64,000 nt of DNA from Rhexocercosporidium sp. MPI-PUGE-AT-0058 (GCA_020746875.1 JAGTJL010000018.1:62001-126000), one strand, 5' to 3'. Positions 22,766 to 34,989 are shown, numbered from the stretch's first letter. The notes: a model not told the origin generated them from the sequence alone. Numbers and translations are program-made.

Positions 22766-24386
22766 GATTGATGTTTTGGTGACTTGGCTTGGAGTTGTAA
22801 GTTGAAAGTGTTGTGGTGTATAAGAATCGTAAAGTAAAGGTGAGGTGGCCTCCTTGGTTAATTAGACAACCACGACCCGAGGAATGATGTAATCAGGCCA
22901 CCGTTTTCTGCATATCAAGTTCATGAAACTGAGGGGCACTCACCATCGTCACTGCAATGGAAGTGCCTTGTATATGGGCCCCCCGACGAGGCATCTAGTG
23001 AAGCGTCCTCTGGCGATGCTTCGATTGCAGCATTTTTGGGACTTTCAAATGAAGCATTGCCTAGCCAACCCGATCGCAGCGTCGTGGAGGAAGCTGAGAC
23101 GATAGACAAACTCCTCCTTATTTGCTGTCCCACAGTGCCCCTTGAAACTCTCACACTCGTATGCTTTCCCGCTTTTATTCGCCTACTTCAAATCTCCCCC
23201 GTCATAGCGATTTTATACTTCTTTTCTTACACTCTCGCACTTCCTCTTATCCAATACTTGCAAACCGACATATACATTCCCTACTTGCACACTTCCCTAC
23301 CCCCGCCATTTCGAACATAGCCTGGACAGCATCAACATCCCAACACCTCCCATAAGAAACCGTCCTGTACCTCTGACTAAAGGCACGGTGTCTTCCTTAG
23401 CTCACGCTGCACAGAATTCGTTATCCCGCCAAAGGTCCCCAAATCCCATCCCTTCTGCGCCGAACCAACTTCAGAATGTACAGTAAACACTTCAATCCCG
23501 AGCAAAAGCTTCCTTAAAAAAAAAGGCAAAAGTCCCAAACTTCCTCCCCACCCTATCATCCGTCTCACACCTGTCTTCTAACATCATCGCCATCAATTCT
23601 CTCAAAACTCACACAGCCCACTCGCTTTCGAGAACGAATCCTGGCCAGTGAAGGGCGCAGAGGTCCTCGGTACTTCCTCGCTTTTAAGACCGTAAACCTG
23701 CAGCGCACAAGAGTATGGATATGATTAACCCAGGAGAGGAGGTAAGATTAGAAGAGCAAACTGATCGAGTAACAAGACTGTACTTGAGATTTGCTTTTGA
23801 TCTGGGCTGCTGTCTCCAAAGTTGGTCAGCAAATGTTGGTAGGCTGCTTTGGGTATAAGCTGCACAACAGAGCGACGCTTTGTGGCTGTGAGATCATTTC
23901 TCTTCGAGACCAAGATCTCGAGGTGGTATTAGAGGCTTCGAGCCTTAATCTTCCTCAAGCCCCTCAGGGCAGTGCTTCAACAAGCAACCCGAAGTTGCGT
24001 CTTCTGCAGATCGATTTAGCTAGCTTCAAGGACTGCACATAGTTTCAAGCATTTATCAGTAATAGCACGGGGAATCAAGATGGTGCAATAGCCAATGGTA
24101 TTAACTACTACGCCGTTTTCTTATCATTTAACGAAGACATCCTCCGTTCCCGAGATCGAGCATCCATGTACACGCATGGCCAGTCCCAAAGCCTCGTCAC
24201 TTGCAGATTCTCCAACCCCAGATCGTAAGGACAAAAAGGGAGATGCGTGCCACGGTTTTATAATGCGCATGACTTTTGTTTCCCCCACCCACTACCATCT
24301 ATCAAGTCCAAGATGCAAACGCCAATCCGTGAGGGTGACTCTGATCTAGCGGACTCGAAAACCAAAGAGGAACAAATGAAGAACAT
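22766..24386. other. Intergenic; promoter side of the H3-like gene
   Basis: No convincing gene. ORFs at 23036-23320 (plus) and 23725-23913 (minus) read partly protein-like but lack ATG-to-stop structure with family motifs. C/T-rich tracts at 23290-23620 may be promoter or UTR sequence. The 3' UTR of the helicase gene occupies the right end. Confidence 0.4.
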
Positions 24387-27093
24387 TTACCAAGCACCGC
24401 CAGAGTCCCAACCGTTAGAGGCAGGTGGAGCACGAGCCGGAGCTGGGGCTGGAGCGTTCCAGTTGTTAGCAGCAGCCTTTGGAGGAGAATTTTGAGTTGG
24501 AGCAACCCAACCATTACCGTTAGTAACAGGAGCAGAGACCTGAACTGGAGCGGATAGAGCTGCACCATAGCCTTGAAGACCACCGTACTGAGTTGGTTGA
24601 GCAGGGGCGGATGGAGGACCACCGTAGCCTTGAGGAGCACCGTACTGGCCAGGTTGAACAGGAGCAGGTGGGCCATTGTATTGTTGATACTGAGGTGGGG
24701 GGGCACCAAAGCCTTGACTAGGTTGACCATACTGGGGAGCCTGACCACCATAGGCGGGAGCGCCATGACCATACTGAGCAACAAGTGGAGCCTGAGCAAC
24801 TGGAAGAGCCTGAGTTTGGACAGGAGCTGACGGAACGCCCCATTGCGATTGAGTTGGAGCCTGTGGAGCGAACTGAGCGGGAGGCGCAGGTGGACCTTGA
24901 GGAGCAGACCATCCACCAGCCAAAGGAGCAGGAGTGGCATGTTCAGGAGCAGCCGCCCAGCCAGATTGAGACTCAACTTGAGCCGGAGCCTCGGTTTGAG
25001 CTGGAGCATCAGGAGACTCAGCTGGTGCATCAGCCGATCCCCAACTATCACCACCCTCCTCTCTATGTTTGTTTAGTGAATGCATTGGAAAGTGGAGTTG
25101 AACGAACTTACGCATTCTCATCCTCATCGGCATCCTCAAACTTGAGGTCAGCGAAGTTGCCAGTAACATTGCCAGCATCATCAACGGTGAAGCCATCTGG
25201 AAGGTAGCTCTGAAGGAAATCGGGAATGACTTGTTGGGTCTCCAACATTAACTTCACCAAAGAAGGAGCGATGTCTTCATCCCGACTGGAATTGAAGAAT
25301 GATGTAGCAAGACCCAAGTTGCCAATGCGTCCAGTACGACCTGTTGTTGATGTTAGCTCTGTGAGAAAGAAGGAGGGATAGAATCTACCAATGCGGTGAG
25401 TGTATTCCTGAATACCTCCGTATTGCGTGGAAGGGAGATCATAGTTAATAACATGCATAACCTTGTGAATATCCAAACCACGAGCAGAAACACCGGTAGC
25501 AATGAGAACTGGTGTCTTTCCGGATCTGAAAGCACGGATGGAGTCCTCACGCTCACGCTGAGTACGATCGGCATCTAGGAAGGAGAAGGAGGTAAGCAGA
25601 TGATCTAGATCCCCAGAGTGGCAGATGACTTACGAATCGAAGTGCAGGGAATGTTCGAGTTGAACAAGAAGTCGTCAACCTCATCGGCAGTTCGCTTGCT
25701 GTTGACGAAGATGATGGTTCTCGCAGGTGGAGCTGAGAGAAGAAGATCAAGCAAGGCTTGCTTCTTGGCTTGAGGCTCAACGAAGACAACATCCTGCTTG
25801 ATATTGGCGTGGGAAGAACCGGCACGGCCAACATGAATGCGGACATGATTGTGGGCCAAATGCTGAGTGGCAAGCTCGCGAGCCATCTTTGGGAAGGTAG
25901 CGGAGAACATCAAGTACTTGATGTTTCCCTCCTCTTGATCTGTTTGCTTTGTTAGCAAATACACAATGTAAGAGGACGAAGGAATACTTACCGCCACCAG
26001 ACATGATCTGCTTGAGCTCAGCCTCCCAATCAGTGTTGAGCATCTCATCAGCCTCGTCAATGACCATATACTTCAAGCGCCGAAGCGTAAGAAGATGAGG
26101 GCGGTTGATGAAGTCGCAAAGACGACCAGGAGTACCAATCAAGACGTCGCAACCCTTCTCAAGCTGGCGAATCTGCTCAGCCAGAGGACCACCACCATAG
26201 ACAACGGCTGGGCGAAGCATGGAGCGGTAACAGAATCGGCGAGCCTCATCAAAGATCTGAGTAGCCAGCTCTCGGCATGGAGCAACAATCAAGACCAATG
26301 GCTCAGCGCGAACGCCTTCACCTGGTATGAAGGTTGCTGGATTGGGACGAGGAGCACACAACTTCTTGGCCTTGCCCATCAGCTTTGACAAGATGGGAAT
26401 CAGGAAGGCTGCAGTTTTGCCGGATCCTAATGTCCAGTTAGCAAGCAAGTTCAAGGTATTGGATGCTGGGAGTTACCAGTCTGAGCGCAAGCAACAATGT
26501 CATGACCCTCAATGACGGATGGAATGGTGTACTGCTGAATAGGGGTCGGAACTTCGTATCCACAGCGTTGAACATTCTCATACATCACAGGATGAAGACC
26601 GGCATCTGCAAAACTCTTGATTGGCTTGATTCGAATGGCACCCTCTTGTTGGACTTCAATCTGATTCACCCTGTGTGATGTGTTAGTTGTGCTTGGACAT
26701 TGGAAGCGATGCTTACTTCTCAAACTTGATACCAGTGCGGACATGGTTCTCAGAGCCGAAGAGCTGCTTCTCAAGATCAGGGAACCGAGGAGCGACATCG
26801 CCGAAGTCATCGTTCCAAACGAAGACAGAAGCGTTGCCAGCCCAGTCACCAACAGCAATGCCACCAACGCCAATGTCCTCGGGATCAACAGATTCACCAA
26901 GACCAGATGCCTGGGCCTCAGCAAGCTCCTTGGTTGTCTTGTTGTATGTCTCATAGTCATACTTGACTGGCGCAACCCAACCGTACTCCTGGGGATTCTT
27001 CATTGGTGCAGCGGCCGGAGCAGCTACATCAACACCCTCGGAGGTCTGGTCTGGCAGAGCAGCCGACATCTCAGCAGTGTTCCAGTCAGCCAT
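24387..27093 (-). CDS. Ded1/Vasa-like DEAD-box ATP-dependent RNA helicase
   Basis: Seven exons: 26717-27093, 26477-26670, 25992-26426, 25634-25939, 25389-25574, 25112-25340 and 24387-25062; 800 residues, all phases consistent. It uses ATP to remodel RNA or RNP. All core motifs are visible: Q motif (GYEVPTPIQ), I (AQTGSGKT, about 187-194), Ia (APCREL, 239-244), Ib (TPGR), II (DEAD, 314-317), III (SAT, 348-350), IV (TIIFVNS), V (ATGVSARGLDI) and VI (HRIGRTGR, about 496-503). Motif Ia has Cys where the family nearly always has Thr (PTREL). The roughly 225-residue C-terminal tail is Pro/Gln/Ala/Gly-rich with repeated QYG/QAP units and ends in WDSGGAW, a disordered low-complexity tail typical of Ded1/DDX3/Vasa proteins that form RNP granules. 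Translation initiation or mRNP control is therefore likely but inferred. The splice donor at 26476 lies inside motif I. The start at 27093 (MADWNTAEM) is the first ATG of the open frame. Confidence 0.92.
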
Positions 27094-30000
27094 GTTGAGG
27101 TTGAGCTGCGAGATTGTCAGCTAAGTTCAAGAAAGAAGTGAATATGTGTAGATGGCATATGAAGGAGAGTATGTGGAGGGAATTTGTGTATGCAATCAGT
27201 GGATGTCTGCCACCATAAGGCGGTGTTGTGAGGCTTGAAAAGTAGGCGAAAGATAAATAGGAGTGCCAAGGTAGAGCGAGGATGTGGAGGATGTTGTCAA
27301 GTGGCGAATGATATCTGGGTATGCAGACCTTCGGAATGAAGAACAGTCTTGAAATTTTCTGCAAGGAAACGTAAGTTCAGGGAAGATGAGCAGAGACAGA
27401 GAAAGTTTGATGAAGGGGAAGGATGATTGAAAAAGAAAGAAGGAAGAAGGAAGGTGAATGTTGGAGTAGGCATGCGACCAAGGTCAAGATGCAATATCTG
27501 CTTGCTCTGCCATTGTCCAAGATTGAATCAAGAGCCAGAGATGTCTTCAGGATAGTGCTGAGAGTAAGGGGAAAGGGAAAGGATATGGAGTATGAGGCTC
27601 ACTTCTTATGGCGTTGACTTGCAACGCGATGTTGATGTTTGTGTTTGGTTCTGCAGACAGAGACGCGTTAGCAATTGAGCTTGGGATTGAGCCACAAGGC
27701 AGAGGATGCGAGGCAGTACTTGAGGTCGTTCGTGAAGGCGATGGAGGCTGAGGAAGGGGGTGGGTGAGAAATGAAGTGCTTTGGTGCTGTGTTGAGACCG
27801 CGACCGCGAGTGTTGACATTGAGAATGGGAAACTTACTGTGATATCGAAAGGCAGAATTCGAAGGTTAGGACTGTACCTAGACCTGCGAATGCTTGAGGA
27901 AGCGAAAGGGAATGGAGTTGATCGATTGATCAGAAGGAAGAGGGAAAGGAGGCGGAGAAAAGAAGAGGTTGAAGGGGGAAGAAGAATAGAAGGGGGAGAA
28001 TAGAGAAGGGGAGAATATATAGGAAGGCACGCGGGAGGACATCCTTAGCGCGGCTGTTCGATCGGCCGCCTCGTCAACGCCTAATTCAAGTCTATCGAGT
28101 AGGTTCTTGAGCTACTGCTATTCCTCTTTGGGAGTAGTTGGGGTAGCTGGGGCCGTATTAGGCTGACGGACAGGTAGACGAACGGTGGTGGAAGATGCCA
28201 GAGGGGAGGCAGACCCTGTCTCGATACCCAGGAGACTTCCTCACGCCTATACCAACAGCAGGGCGGGGACTTATACCATAACCATGGGGCATACAGACCG
28301 GTACAGACAGGTCCAGACCAGTATAGATGATGAGCAGCCATGTAGAATAGCAAGCATAAGTAGATGAAGCAAGTGAAATCCATTGAGCATAATGTCTTCT
28401 TCCCATCCGATGTGACGGTGCGGTGATACGGGCTTCAAGGCATGAGACCACGAAGGTATCGAAGTGCCATGGAGATCTCGAACGGGTTTGAACATTGCGA
28501 GAGCATGCGATGAATCAATGGCATGAGATGTGACACGCAAGCAACCTCTTCCCCAATTGCAGATCTTCTCTCTCTGCTTCAATGGTATTAGGTTGCGCTG
28601 AGAATCCATTTGAACATCTCGCGGTCAGTCTCTGTTCCTGCGAACATCACCACACACTTCTGCAGAAACTCCTCCCAGTTTTGAGCTGCAAAGTCCCACC
28701 ACCTGCGAAACAGCAACACCAACCTTCCACTACCGCGCGTCGAATAGCCTACCCAAGCTCAGAGGCGATCCACTTTGGCCTCAGACGCTCACTTCGTCAA
28801 GAGGGCGACCAATATTAGCGGAAGACATACGAACGCAGATGCACGGGCAAAATCATCAACTGGATTCCGCCAATGAAGGCGGCTTTCGCAGGCAGAGAAT
28901 GTGGTCAGGTTCAATTTAGCAGGCTAAATTTTATGAGAACCAGCGCGGAGTCTCATGGCAGGAGATTTGGACAAGACACATTGTCTTGCCGGAAAGCAGC
29001 AGAGTTACCACCAATCTGTCGCGAGTAAGAAACCATCTTCTGCTTGAAAGTCTGCCAACCAGGTGCCCAACATTCCTTCAGGAATTAGGCTCCCTCCTCG
29101 AGAACGATCTAAGCATCCCCTCCTCTCCGAACTCCCCGACCCTCGAAACTCTATACCACGAACAAATCCTCTCTCATAAGCAATGAAAACAAGTGGAGGA
29201 ACACAAGAGACACTCCAGAAAAGGTCTTCAGGACTTACGAGTCCACGCCCCATTCTCCTTTGAGGGACACAGCTCGAGCACCAATGACGTGATAGACAAG
29301 ATGCAGACTTTTTCATCCAACGTTTCGAGTATCAAAATGCAAAAACTTTTTTGCACAAGTGACTAACAGTCAATCGTCGCTTCGAAAGTAAACAAAGCTC
29401 GGAAAGGGAATCTGCAGCATCTCCTCGTTTAAGTGTGGCTTTTCAAGCGCCCGAGCCACAGTGGAACTTGGACAGAAAAGCAATGCTGACGACATCTGTC
29501 TGTCTTCTTGCGTACTGCAGATATCCTTCAGGGCTACAAGGGGGTTTGATTGGAGCAGCGGGATAAGGCTTGAAAGGCTTTGTGTCTGCTTAAAGAGAGG
29601 ATTGCTTGAAGTTTCGATCTTAGAGCATGTTAGGGCACAGTTTCCAAACAATGCCTCTGGATGGATGCATGAGAAAGCGAATGATTAAATTTGAAAGGAC
29701 ATCGCAACCACAGATTGTAGTTCGCCTTCAAAAACACCACCCCATCAGCGTGCCGATTATGACAGGAATTGTGAAGTGTCCAGCAGAAGGTATTATTGAT
29801 AGTGGGCGTTCGTTACTGACAACAATCTTGTTGCCTTGTGGCGCCCCCACACACATGCGGGTTTCTTGGCAATGAGCGTAATCGGTTCCTAGAAGGTTAT
29901 TAGTTTTGAGCTCTGCTCGACTTCATCACTCACGAAAATATGCGTTTCAGGCCCTATCACGACTTTGCTCTAGCTAAAAAGCGACCGGCAGACCTCAATG

Positions 30001-30865
30001 GCCCTTGAGCTCTTTATTCCTCTCTGCATCCACCACCCGCATCATCATCCCCATCCCCCACCACCTACTCGACCACTACGAATTCAGATACAAGGGCCGT
30101 TGGAGTCGATCCAGAAGCTTCTTCCAAAGACATCGTGGCATGAGATTGTGCGTTTTCCGCAGCTGGGAGGGTTGGAGCTCGCGACCCTTACACATCGAGC
30201 ACTATATGGCGAGGAAGCACTCAAGGAGACTGATGGTGTTCCCGCTGTGCGAAATGAGTATCTAGCATGGGCAATGGACGGAAGAAGACCATTGGAGTAA
30301 GTGGGCATCGCTAGTAACGCATTATATTATTCTTGTTAACTATTGCTTTAGCTATATCGACTAACTACGGAGTTACATTCGATTACCTTGTTCCCACCGA
30401 CGATCCAAACCCAGAAGTGCTAGCAATTAGCATCATTGAAGTCGATAATAACGGAAGAGCATTCGCTAATAATAACCTCCTATTTCAAATCGACCCGACA
30501 GAATACACAAGGAAGAAGATCCTCGCAGTGCCGAGATATTATCAGGTCAAGCAAGGCACGCAACATCGTCAGAGGGGCAACACTCAAGTAACCGAGAGAG
30601 ATAGAGAGATCCAGAGACGTTCGTAGAAGTTTTAATATTATCTGCAACATTTCTCAGGACGCTGCTGCGAACTAGAATTCGGATACTTGAGTCAGAAGAC
30701 GATCCGGCCTTGATACATAGACTGCTTGCTGATGGTTTATAGATGTACATAACTCATCTATTACGCCGAAAATGCTACGAATATGAATTGCGCCTGTAGT
30801 AATAGGTTGCAATTCCCACAAGAGAAGTGCTGCCTCAAGCCCGAATCCGGAACAAAGAAGCGATG
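27094..30865. other. Long gene-poor stretch upstream of the helicase
   Basis: 3.8 kb without a gene I can support. The part next to the helicase (27094-28030) is purine-rich on the plus strand (CT-rich on the coding strand), as in long fungal 5' UTRs, and may hold 5' UTR introns. Short ORFs at 28582-28818, 28986-29186 and the two overlapping frames at 29998-30300 are weak candidates with no family signals. 30333-30830 shows nothing. Confidence 0.45.
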
Positions 30866-31150
30866 AATGATATCTATTCTTTGTACGATAATCTCATATC
30901 ATCCGCGCCACTGGGGGCCCTCCATGGCTTTGGGACTTCGGTCACAAGTGCGACTTCTGGCTCTGACTCGCCTGCCTCTTGCGCAGCACTCTCAGGCTTC
31001 CTCTTACGTTTTCCGTTGCCCGTTATGACCTCTTTCGCAGCACGCGCGGCTCGTGCCACCTCGATGCCCTCAAAGCTCAACTTGTTCATCGGAGACGTAC
31101 TTCTTGAAGGAGCTTCTGGCATAGTGACTCTTGGAGATCCTTTGGATGCT
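30866..31150 (-). pseudogene. Fragment resembling a fungal DDE transposase C-terminus
   Basis: The minus-strand frame shows a basic/acidic linker: VARAARAAKEVITGNGKRKR, then AAQEAGESEPEVA and PKPWRAP. This pattern (AARA..V..GK.KR.RK, Glu/Pro-rich stretch, PWRAP near the end) is what I recall from C-terminal tails of fungal CENP-B/pogo-type DDE transposases. No helix-turn-helix or catalytic domain is present nearby, so it is a small remnant. Identification is by pattern only. Confidence 0.4.
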
Positions 31151-32404
31151 CTCCTTCCAAGTACTCACTGTTGCAGAGGAAATATTCTTTGGGGTTAGGA
31201 TGAAGCGGGAACATAGACCGTATCTTCATGTTGGCTGTAGTACAGTCATTACCTAAATCATTCTCTCGCCCACACATTCTCCTGGTTGCGTCGTTCGTTG
31301 CGTACGTGTGCGTTTCATTGTGACCTCATGCATACTTTTAAATGCACATTTACAAAATATGTAGGAGATCTTGTGACTTGAAAAGGCCTGTCGCATCATG
31401 AAATACGATTCTTGCCCATCCGCACTGTTTTATCTTGTCATCCTTTCCATCAACTCTACGTGCATGGCTTACCTCCCATTGGTCCTTAGAGATTCTCAAT
31501 AACTAATTTGACACTCCCTGACCATTCTCGATTCAAAAGTCTATTCAGCTTGGCTTGGGGCCTTTCATTCTGATAGAGTTTATTCCCGGTTAGCGTCTGG
31601 ATGAACTGCTATGTTGTGGAGACGAATTCAAGTCCACAATTACCGAATCACAGCTCAACAAGATGTTATGCTTCACAGGGTTCACGTTAGCCTCGACGGG
31701 TTGTGGGTGCCTCATCGTCGTTGTTGTCGTCGTACTACTACCAGCAGCAGTTGGCATGTCATTAACAAATAGAATCTCTTTTTATATTTCACTCGCTCCT
31801 TGCGCTGCGACGTCCGTCTTAGCCTCAGCAGCCGCAGGTTCGGGATCGGTAGCTCGTCTGGAGGATGGGCTCTGCCAGCAGAAGTTTTTAGCTTGTTAAA
31901 TGCATAACACCCCAAAAGAGACATATAATCTCAGGATAGGTAGTGCTGAATATCCCTCCACCAGATTCTCGGGGTTCAAATTTGTACTTCCTCCGCCCTG
32001 TAAAGGTCGAGAAAGTCTAACCTCCTCTCTTCTTAGTGACCCCCTATCGTCAACAACTATGTTCTCTCTACTGCCTTGTTTATAACAGCGACAGTCTTTT
32101 TCGCCATCTCCTTCCTCGTCTATAGCTTCATTTTGTAATCCTTTTCCGTCGTCACAGCCTCGGTGTTTCTCTTCGCCGGAATCTACGGCATCATCGGTGC
32201 CGACGTAAGTTCTTTCTCTCGGGGCAATTAAAATCATGTGCCGAGAAACACAATCTTATTAGTTAATGCGGTTTACTTTCTAGAAGTGGGGGGCAAGCAG
32301 TAGGGGGTAGTCAAGGGAGGGATATAGTGGAGGAAGTTTAATAGTATTAAGTTAGATTAATCAATAAATTATACCTTTCTCAAGGGTCAGTATTACTTTG
32401 CTAT
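31151..32404. other. Gene-poor stretch
   Basis: An ORF at 31663-31899 (78 codons) encodes a hydrophobic segment (CLIVVVVVVLL...) but has no other support. The region 32280-32400 has G-rich words (GGGAGGGATATAG) that resemble the TIR of the adjacent MITE and may be a broken relative. Confidence 0.4.
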
Positions 32405-32406
32405 TA

Positions 32407-32680
32407 CTATCCCTCCCCCCGGTTAAATGTTAAATGTGAAGAAAACTAGAGAGATTGTGGATAGCCTTCTAAGGTGTATATCCAATAATTTAACTAATTC
32501 TCAGCCTCGACAAGGACTTCGGAGGTCTCTCGAACCTTCTACAACCACCCTTGCTTTTACAACAGACCTACTTTTGGCTTGTGCTAAGTTAACTAGTCAG
32601 GGAGTATAACCAATCAACAAAGGCGTTTTATGAATTCGGCCCATAAAAGTTCACATTTAACATTTAACAGGGGGGGATAG
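32407..32680. mobile_element. 274-bp MITE, TA target site
   Basis: Inverted ends of about 34 bp. The left begins CTATCCCTCCCCCCGGTTAA at 32407 and continues AATGTTAAATGTGAA. The right end (to 32680) is its near-perfect complement (TTCACATTTAACATTTAACA ... GGGATAG). TA flanks both ends (32405-32406 and 32681-32682). There is no transposase ORF. TA duplication and size fit a non-autonomous Tc1/mariner-superfamily element. Confidence 0.85.
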
Positions 32681-32686
32681 TAAATA

Positions 32687-32899
32687 CAGCCCCCCCCCGG
32701 TCCCAACGTTATTCGGTGGAGGCTTTTTTCTCAGCTGCTCTAACGGTGGCAAAGTTACTTCCCCTCACGGTTGCTCTGTCAACATACCAAATCTATTTCC
32801 GTACGTTCCTTATCTAATTATAAGGCATCTGCCCCTTTTGCGTTTAAGTGATAGGCAAAAGGTCTCCACCGAATAACGTTGGGACGGGGTGGGGGACTG
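32687..32899. mobile_element. 213-bp MITE, TA target site, second family
   Basis: Inverted ends of about 40 bp: CAG.CCCCC..CCCCGTCCCAAC then GTTATTCGGTGGAG on the left (from 32687), and CTCCACCGAATAACGTTGGG through GGGGGACTG on the right (to 32899). TA flanks both ends (32685-32686 and 32900-32901). There is no ORF. It starts six bases after the preceding MITE ends. Confidence 0.85.
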
Positions 32900-33379
32900 T
32901 AAACGCCAGATACACAGAAGCACCTGGCCGCCTTAATCCTACAGTAAAAACTATAATATAACCAGGAGGTTACAAGCATGAGCGTATTCTTGTATAAATT
33001 TAAGCACGAAGATCTATCTACTCAGGAAACTATTTAGTCATAGACCTTCGCGATACGTGACCTCGCTAGCCCCTCAGCGGTAGATCATCTGGTTCTGGAA
33101 GTCATGTGTCCCTATCTTTGCTTCTTTATATAGCCTCTTGCTACTGAGCCTTGGGCCCCAGCCTCCACGTAATTCTTACTATCCCCGCCCAAGCTTGAAT
33201 ATTGAATGTGAAATTTTGCGGGTCGGAGAGGGTGGGGGGCTGGTACAGTATAGTGGAGTCGTAACCTTATCTAAAAAAAGCTTTAATGAACGAGGAAGAA
33301 TATATATAAAAAGCATAAATACGAGGAGGATTAATTACAAAAAATTATAAATTATTTCAGATTAATGATTTATAAGGCC

Positions 33380-33387
33380 TATATAAA
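33380..33387 (+). promoter_or_regulatory. TATA-like box of the secreted-protein gene
   Basis: A TATATAAA word lies about 125 bp upstream of the ATG at 33508, with pyrimidine-rich leader sequence (CTTCTATTTTCAACTC) between. This spacing suits a fungal TATA promoter. It is the only clear TATA box directly upstream of a predicted gene here. Confidence 0.4.
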
Positions 33388-33507
33388 CCTCTCGATTGGA
33401 TTGCTGCAAATTCGTTTTACTTTACCATACGTGTCCAACTCTTTACAATTTTATGAACATAAGACATTCACCCAACCCACTTCTATTTTCAACTCAATTT
33501 TGCAGCT

Positions 33508-33765
33508 ATGAAACTACTCAGCTATCTTTCAGTGAGCATGTTGATATTAGGAGTAGTTAGCAGCAACGAATGCTGTGCCGACCCAATGCTTTGCTTTGAT
33601 TGCACGTATAGCGACCACATCGATGATCGCTGCACAGCATGCGAAGGTGGTACATTCAGTCCAAGAGGCACACAGCAGTGTAACTTCTGCATCAGCGCTT
33701 GTCCAGGAGCTAAATCAGACGTCAAGACAGGCGCTTTTAAGGCAGACTGCTCTGGTAGACAGTGA
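33508..33765 (+). CDS. Small cysteine-rich secreted protein (effector candidate)
   Basis: Intronless ORF of 85 codons in good context (GCAGCTATGAAAC). Residues 1 to about 18 (MKLLSYLSVSMLILGVVS) form a classic signal peptide: basic start, hydrophobic core, small residues before the cleavage site. The mature part of about 67 residues contains ten cysteines in the order CC, C-x2-C, C-x2-C, C-x2-C-x3-C, C, enough for five disulfides, and no other hydrophobic segment. Small size, secretion signal and high cysteine content, plus a position between MITEs and a copia fragment next to an AT-rich block, are the usual hallmarks of pathogen effector or antimicrobial genes. No specific family is recognised. 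Function is inferred only from these features. Confidence 0.7.
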   Translation: MKLLSYLSVSMLILGVVSSNECCADPMLCFDCTYSDHIDDRCTACEGGTFSPRGTQQCNFCISACPGAKSDVKTGAFKADCSGRQ

Positions 33766-34109
33766 GGTCTGTGTTAGCATCTTATGCTTCAATCTCGGTA
33801 GATATTTCTATATTAACCCTACTTAGCAGTTTGCTGACTAGATTCAAATAGATTTGTCGGTTCTATCAGGACCACAGGTAATCCCGGATCGGACGAGGGT
33901 TTTAGGGGCAAGGGACGTCCATCTTCTATGTAATGCAATCTCGGTTGTATTGATTCGGGGGAATTCAAGGTGTAACTTATAGATTCTATGTATATATACT
34001 GCCCTACGTACGATCAGAAGGAGGGCAAGGAAAAGACAACCAACATACGAATATACAAAAGTTATATCCCTTGTCGCGTCTTACTTCACGTGTACATTGA
34101 TTTGAACCT

Positions 34110-34462
34110 CTACGCGCGTGTTGCGGTTCTACTATTACTTGTAAAACTAACGCTCCCTACGAGCCCTGGAACGTATAACACTTCAGCAAGTGCTACAGTA
34201 CGTCCAAGGCTGGGAGGGCTACTTTCGGGAGTATTCTTCCCTGAAAAGTGTCCTGAAGTGAGACTCTATTCGCTTTAAGGATCGTAAAAGGCTCTTCAAG
34301 CGGGTAGAGCTCGCTAAAAGCCTCCTTACAGAAGGTCATATGCCTATAAGCACCTGAGTCGATAACCCACAGGAGGTCTTCACAGGGGAATCTCCCTATA
34401 AATGCGCTGCCCAGATGATTTCTAGCGCTATATAAGCCTGATTGGGCGTTGGCGATAGGCAT
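34110..34462 (-). mobile_element. Copia gag-pol fragment containing the protease
   Basis: Minus-strand ORF 34193-34462 carries the copia aspartic protease start: LLWVIDSGAYRHMTF with the DSGA active site, then FSELYPLEEPFTI. A frame change near 34200 leads to EVLYVPGLVG at about 34180-34150, the segment that normally follows it. No integrase or RT is adjacent. It is a separate truncated insertion from the copia pol at 996-3933, which lacks exactly this domain. Confidence 0.8.
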
Positions 34463-34880
34463 CTACTTTCCCCCCAGCGTAGCTAATTGCCCTGTAGAAG
34501 CCCCTAAATATTTAATAATAAATAAATTAAAGATTTTAGAAACAAATAAAGAGATATTTTTAATATAAAAACTAATTAATAAATAATAAATATTAGCTCT
34601 GCAATCCAGAAGTGCGGGCAACTTATATAAGAATTTATTTTTAATAAAAGTAATACGTGTCGTAAATAATTATTTATTAAGAATTCTCATAGATTTAAGA
34701 TATTATATATTTTATACTATACTTAAAAACACATTTTTATAAGTTGAGTTACTTACTCATGGAGTTAGTTTTTTTTATAAGTAATTTAATACTTTTATTC
34801 TTATTATTATAAAAAGTATATAACCGATTAATTAAAACCGTCAATAAAATACTAAAAGGCATTTATATTATTTGTTGCAG

Positions 34881-34989
34881 GTTTATGCTGGTTTAAGTCA
34901 CGGGTTAGTCATGTGGACAGAGTCGGATGCAAACTCTCCTACGCCAGTCAGACTACTAGTATTAGGGAGCGTATTTGTAAATCGCATAA
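34881..34989 (+). repeat. Direct repeat, copy 1 (partner 37028-37137)
   Basis: About 110 bp beginning GTTTATGCTGGTTTAAGTCA and containing GGGTTAGTCATGTGGACAGA. It is highly similar to 37028-37137, with differences mainly C/T and G/A. Copy 1 is cut at its right end by the LTR that starts at 34990. Confidence 0.75.

Noticed and set aside
23036..23320. 94-codon ORF with hydrophobic stretch
   Set aside because: Pyrimidine-rich promoter-like DNA; no start context or homologous motif.
24302..25054. 250-codon minus-strand ORF rich in Leu and Arg
   Set aside because: It is an alternative frame of the helicase low-complexity tail; the true exon chain uses another frame.
28081..28609. Overlapping minus-strand ORFs of 97-112 codons
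   Set aside because: Three frames over the same DNA, none with family motifs or consistent splice sites.
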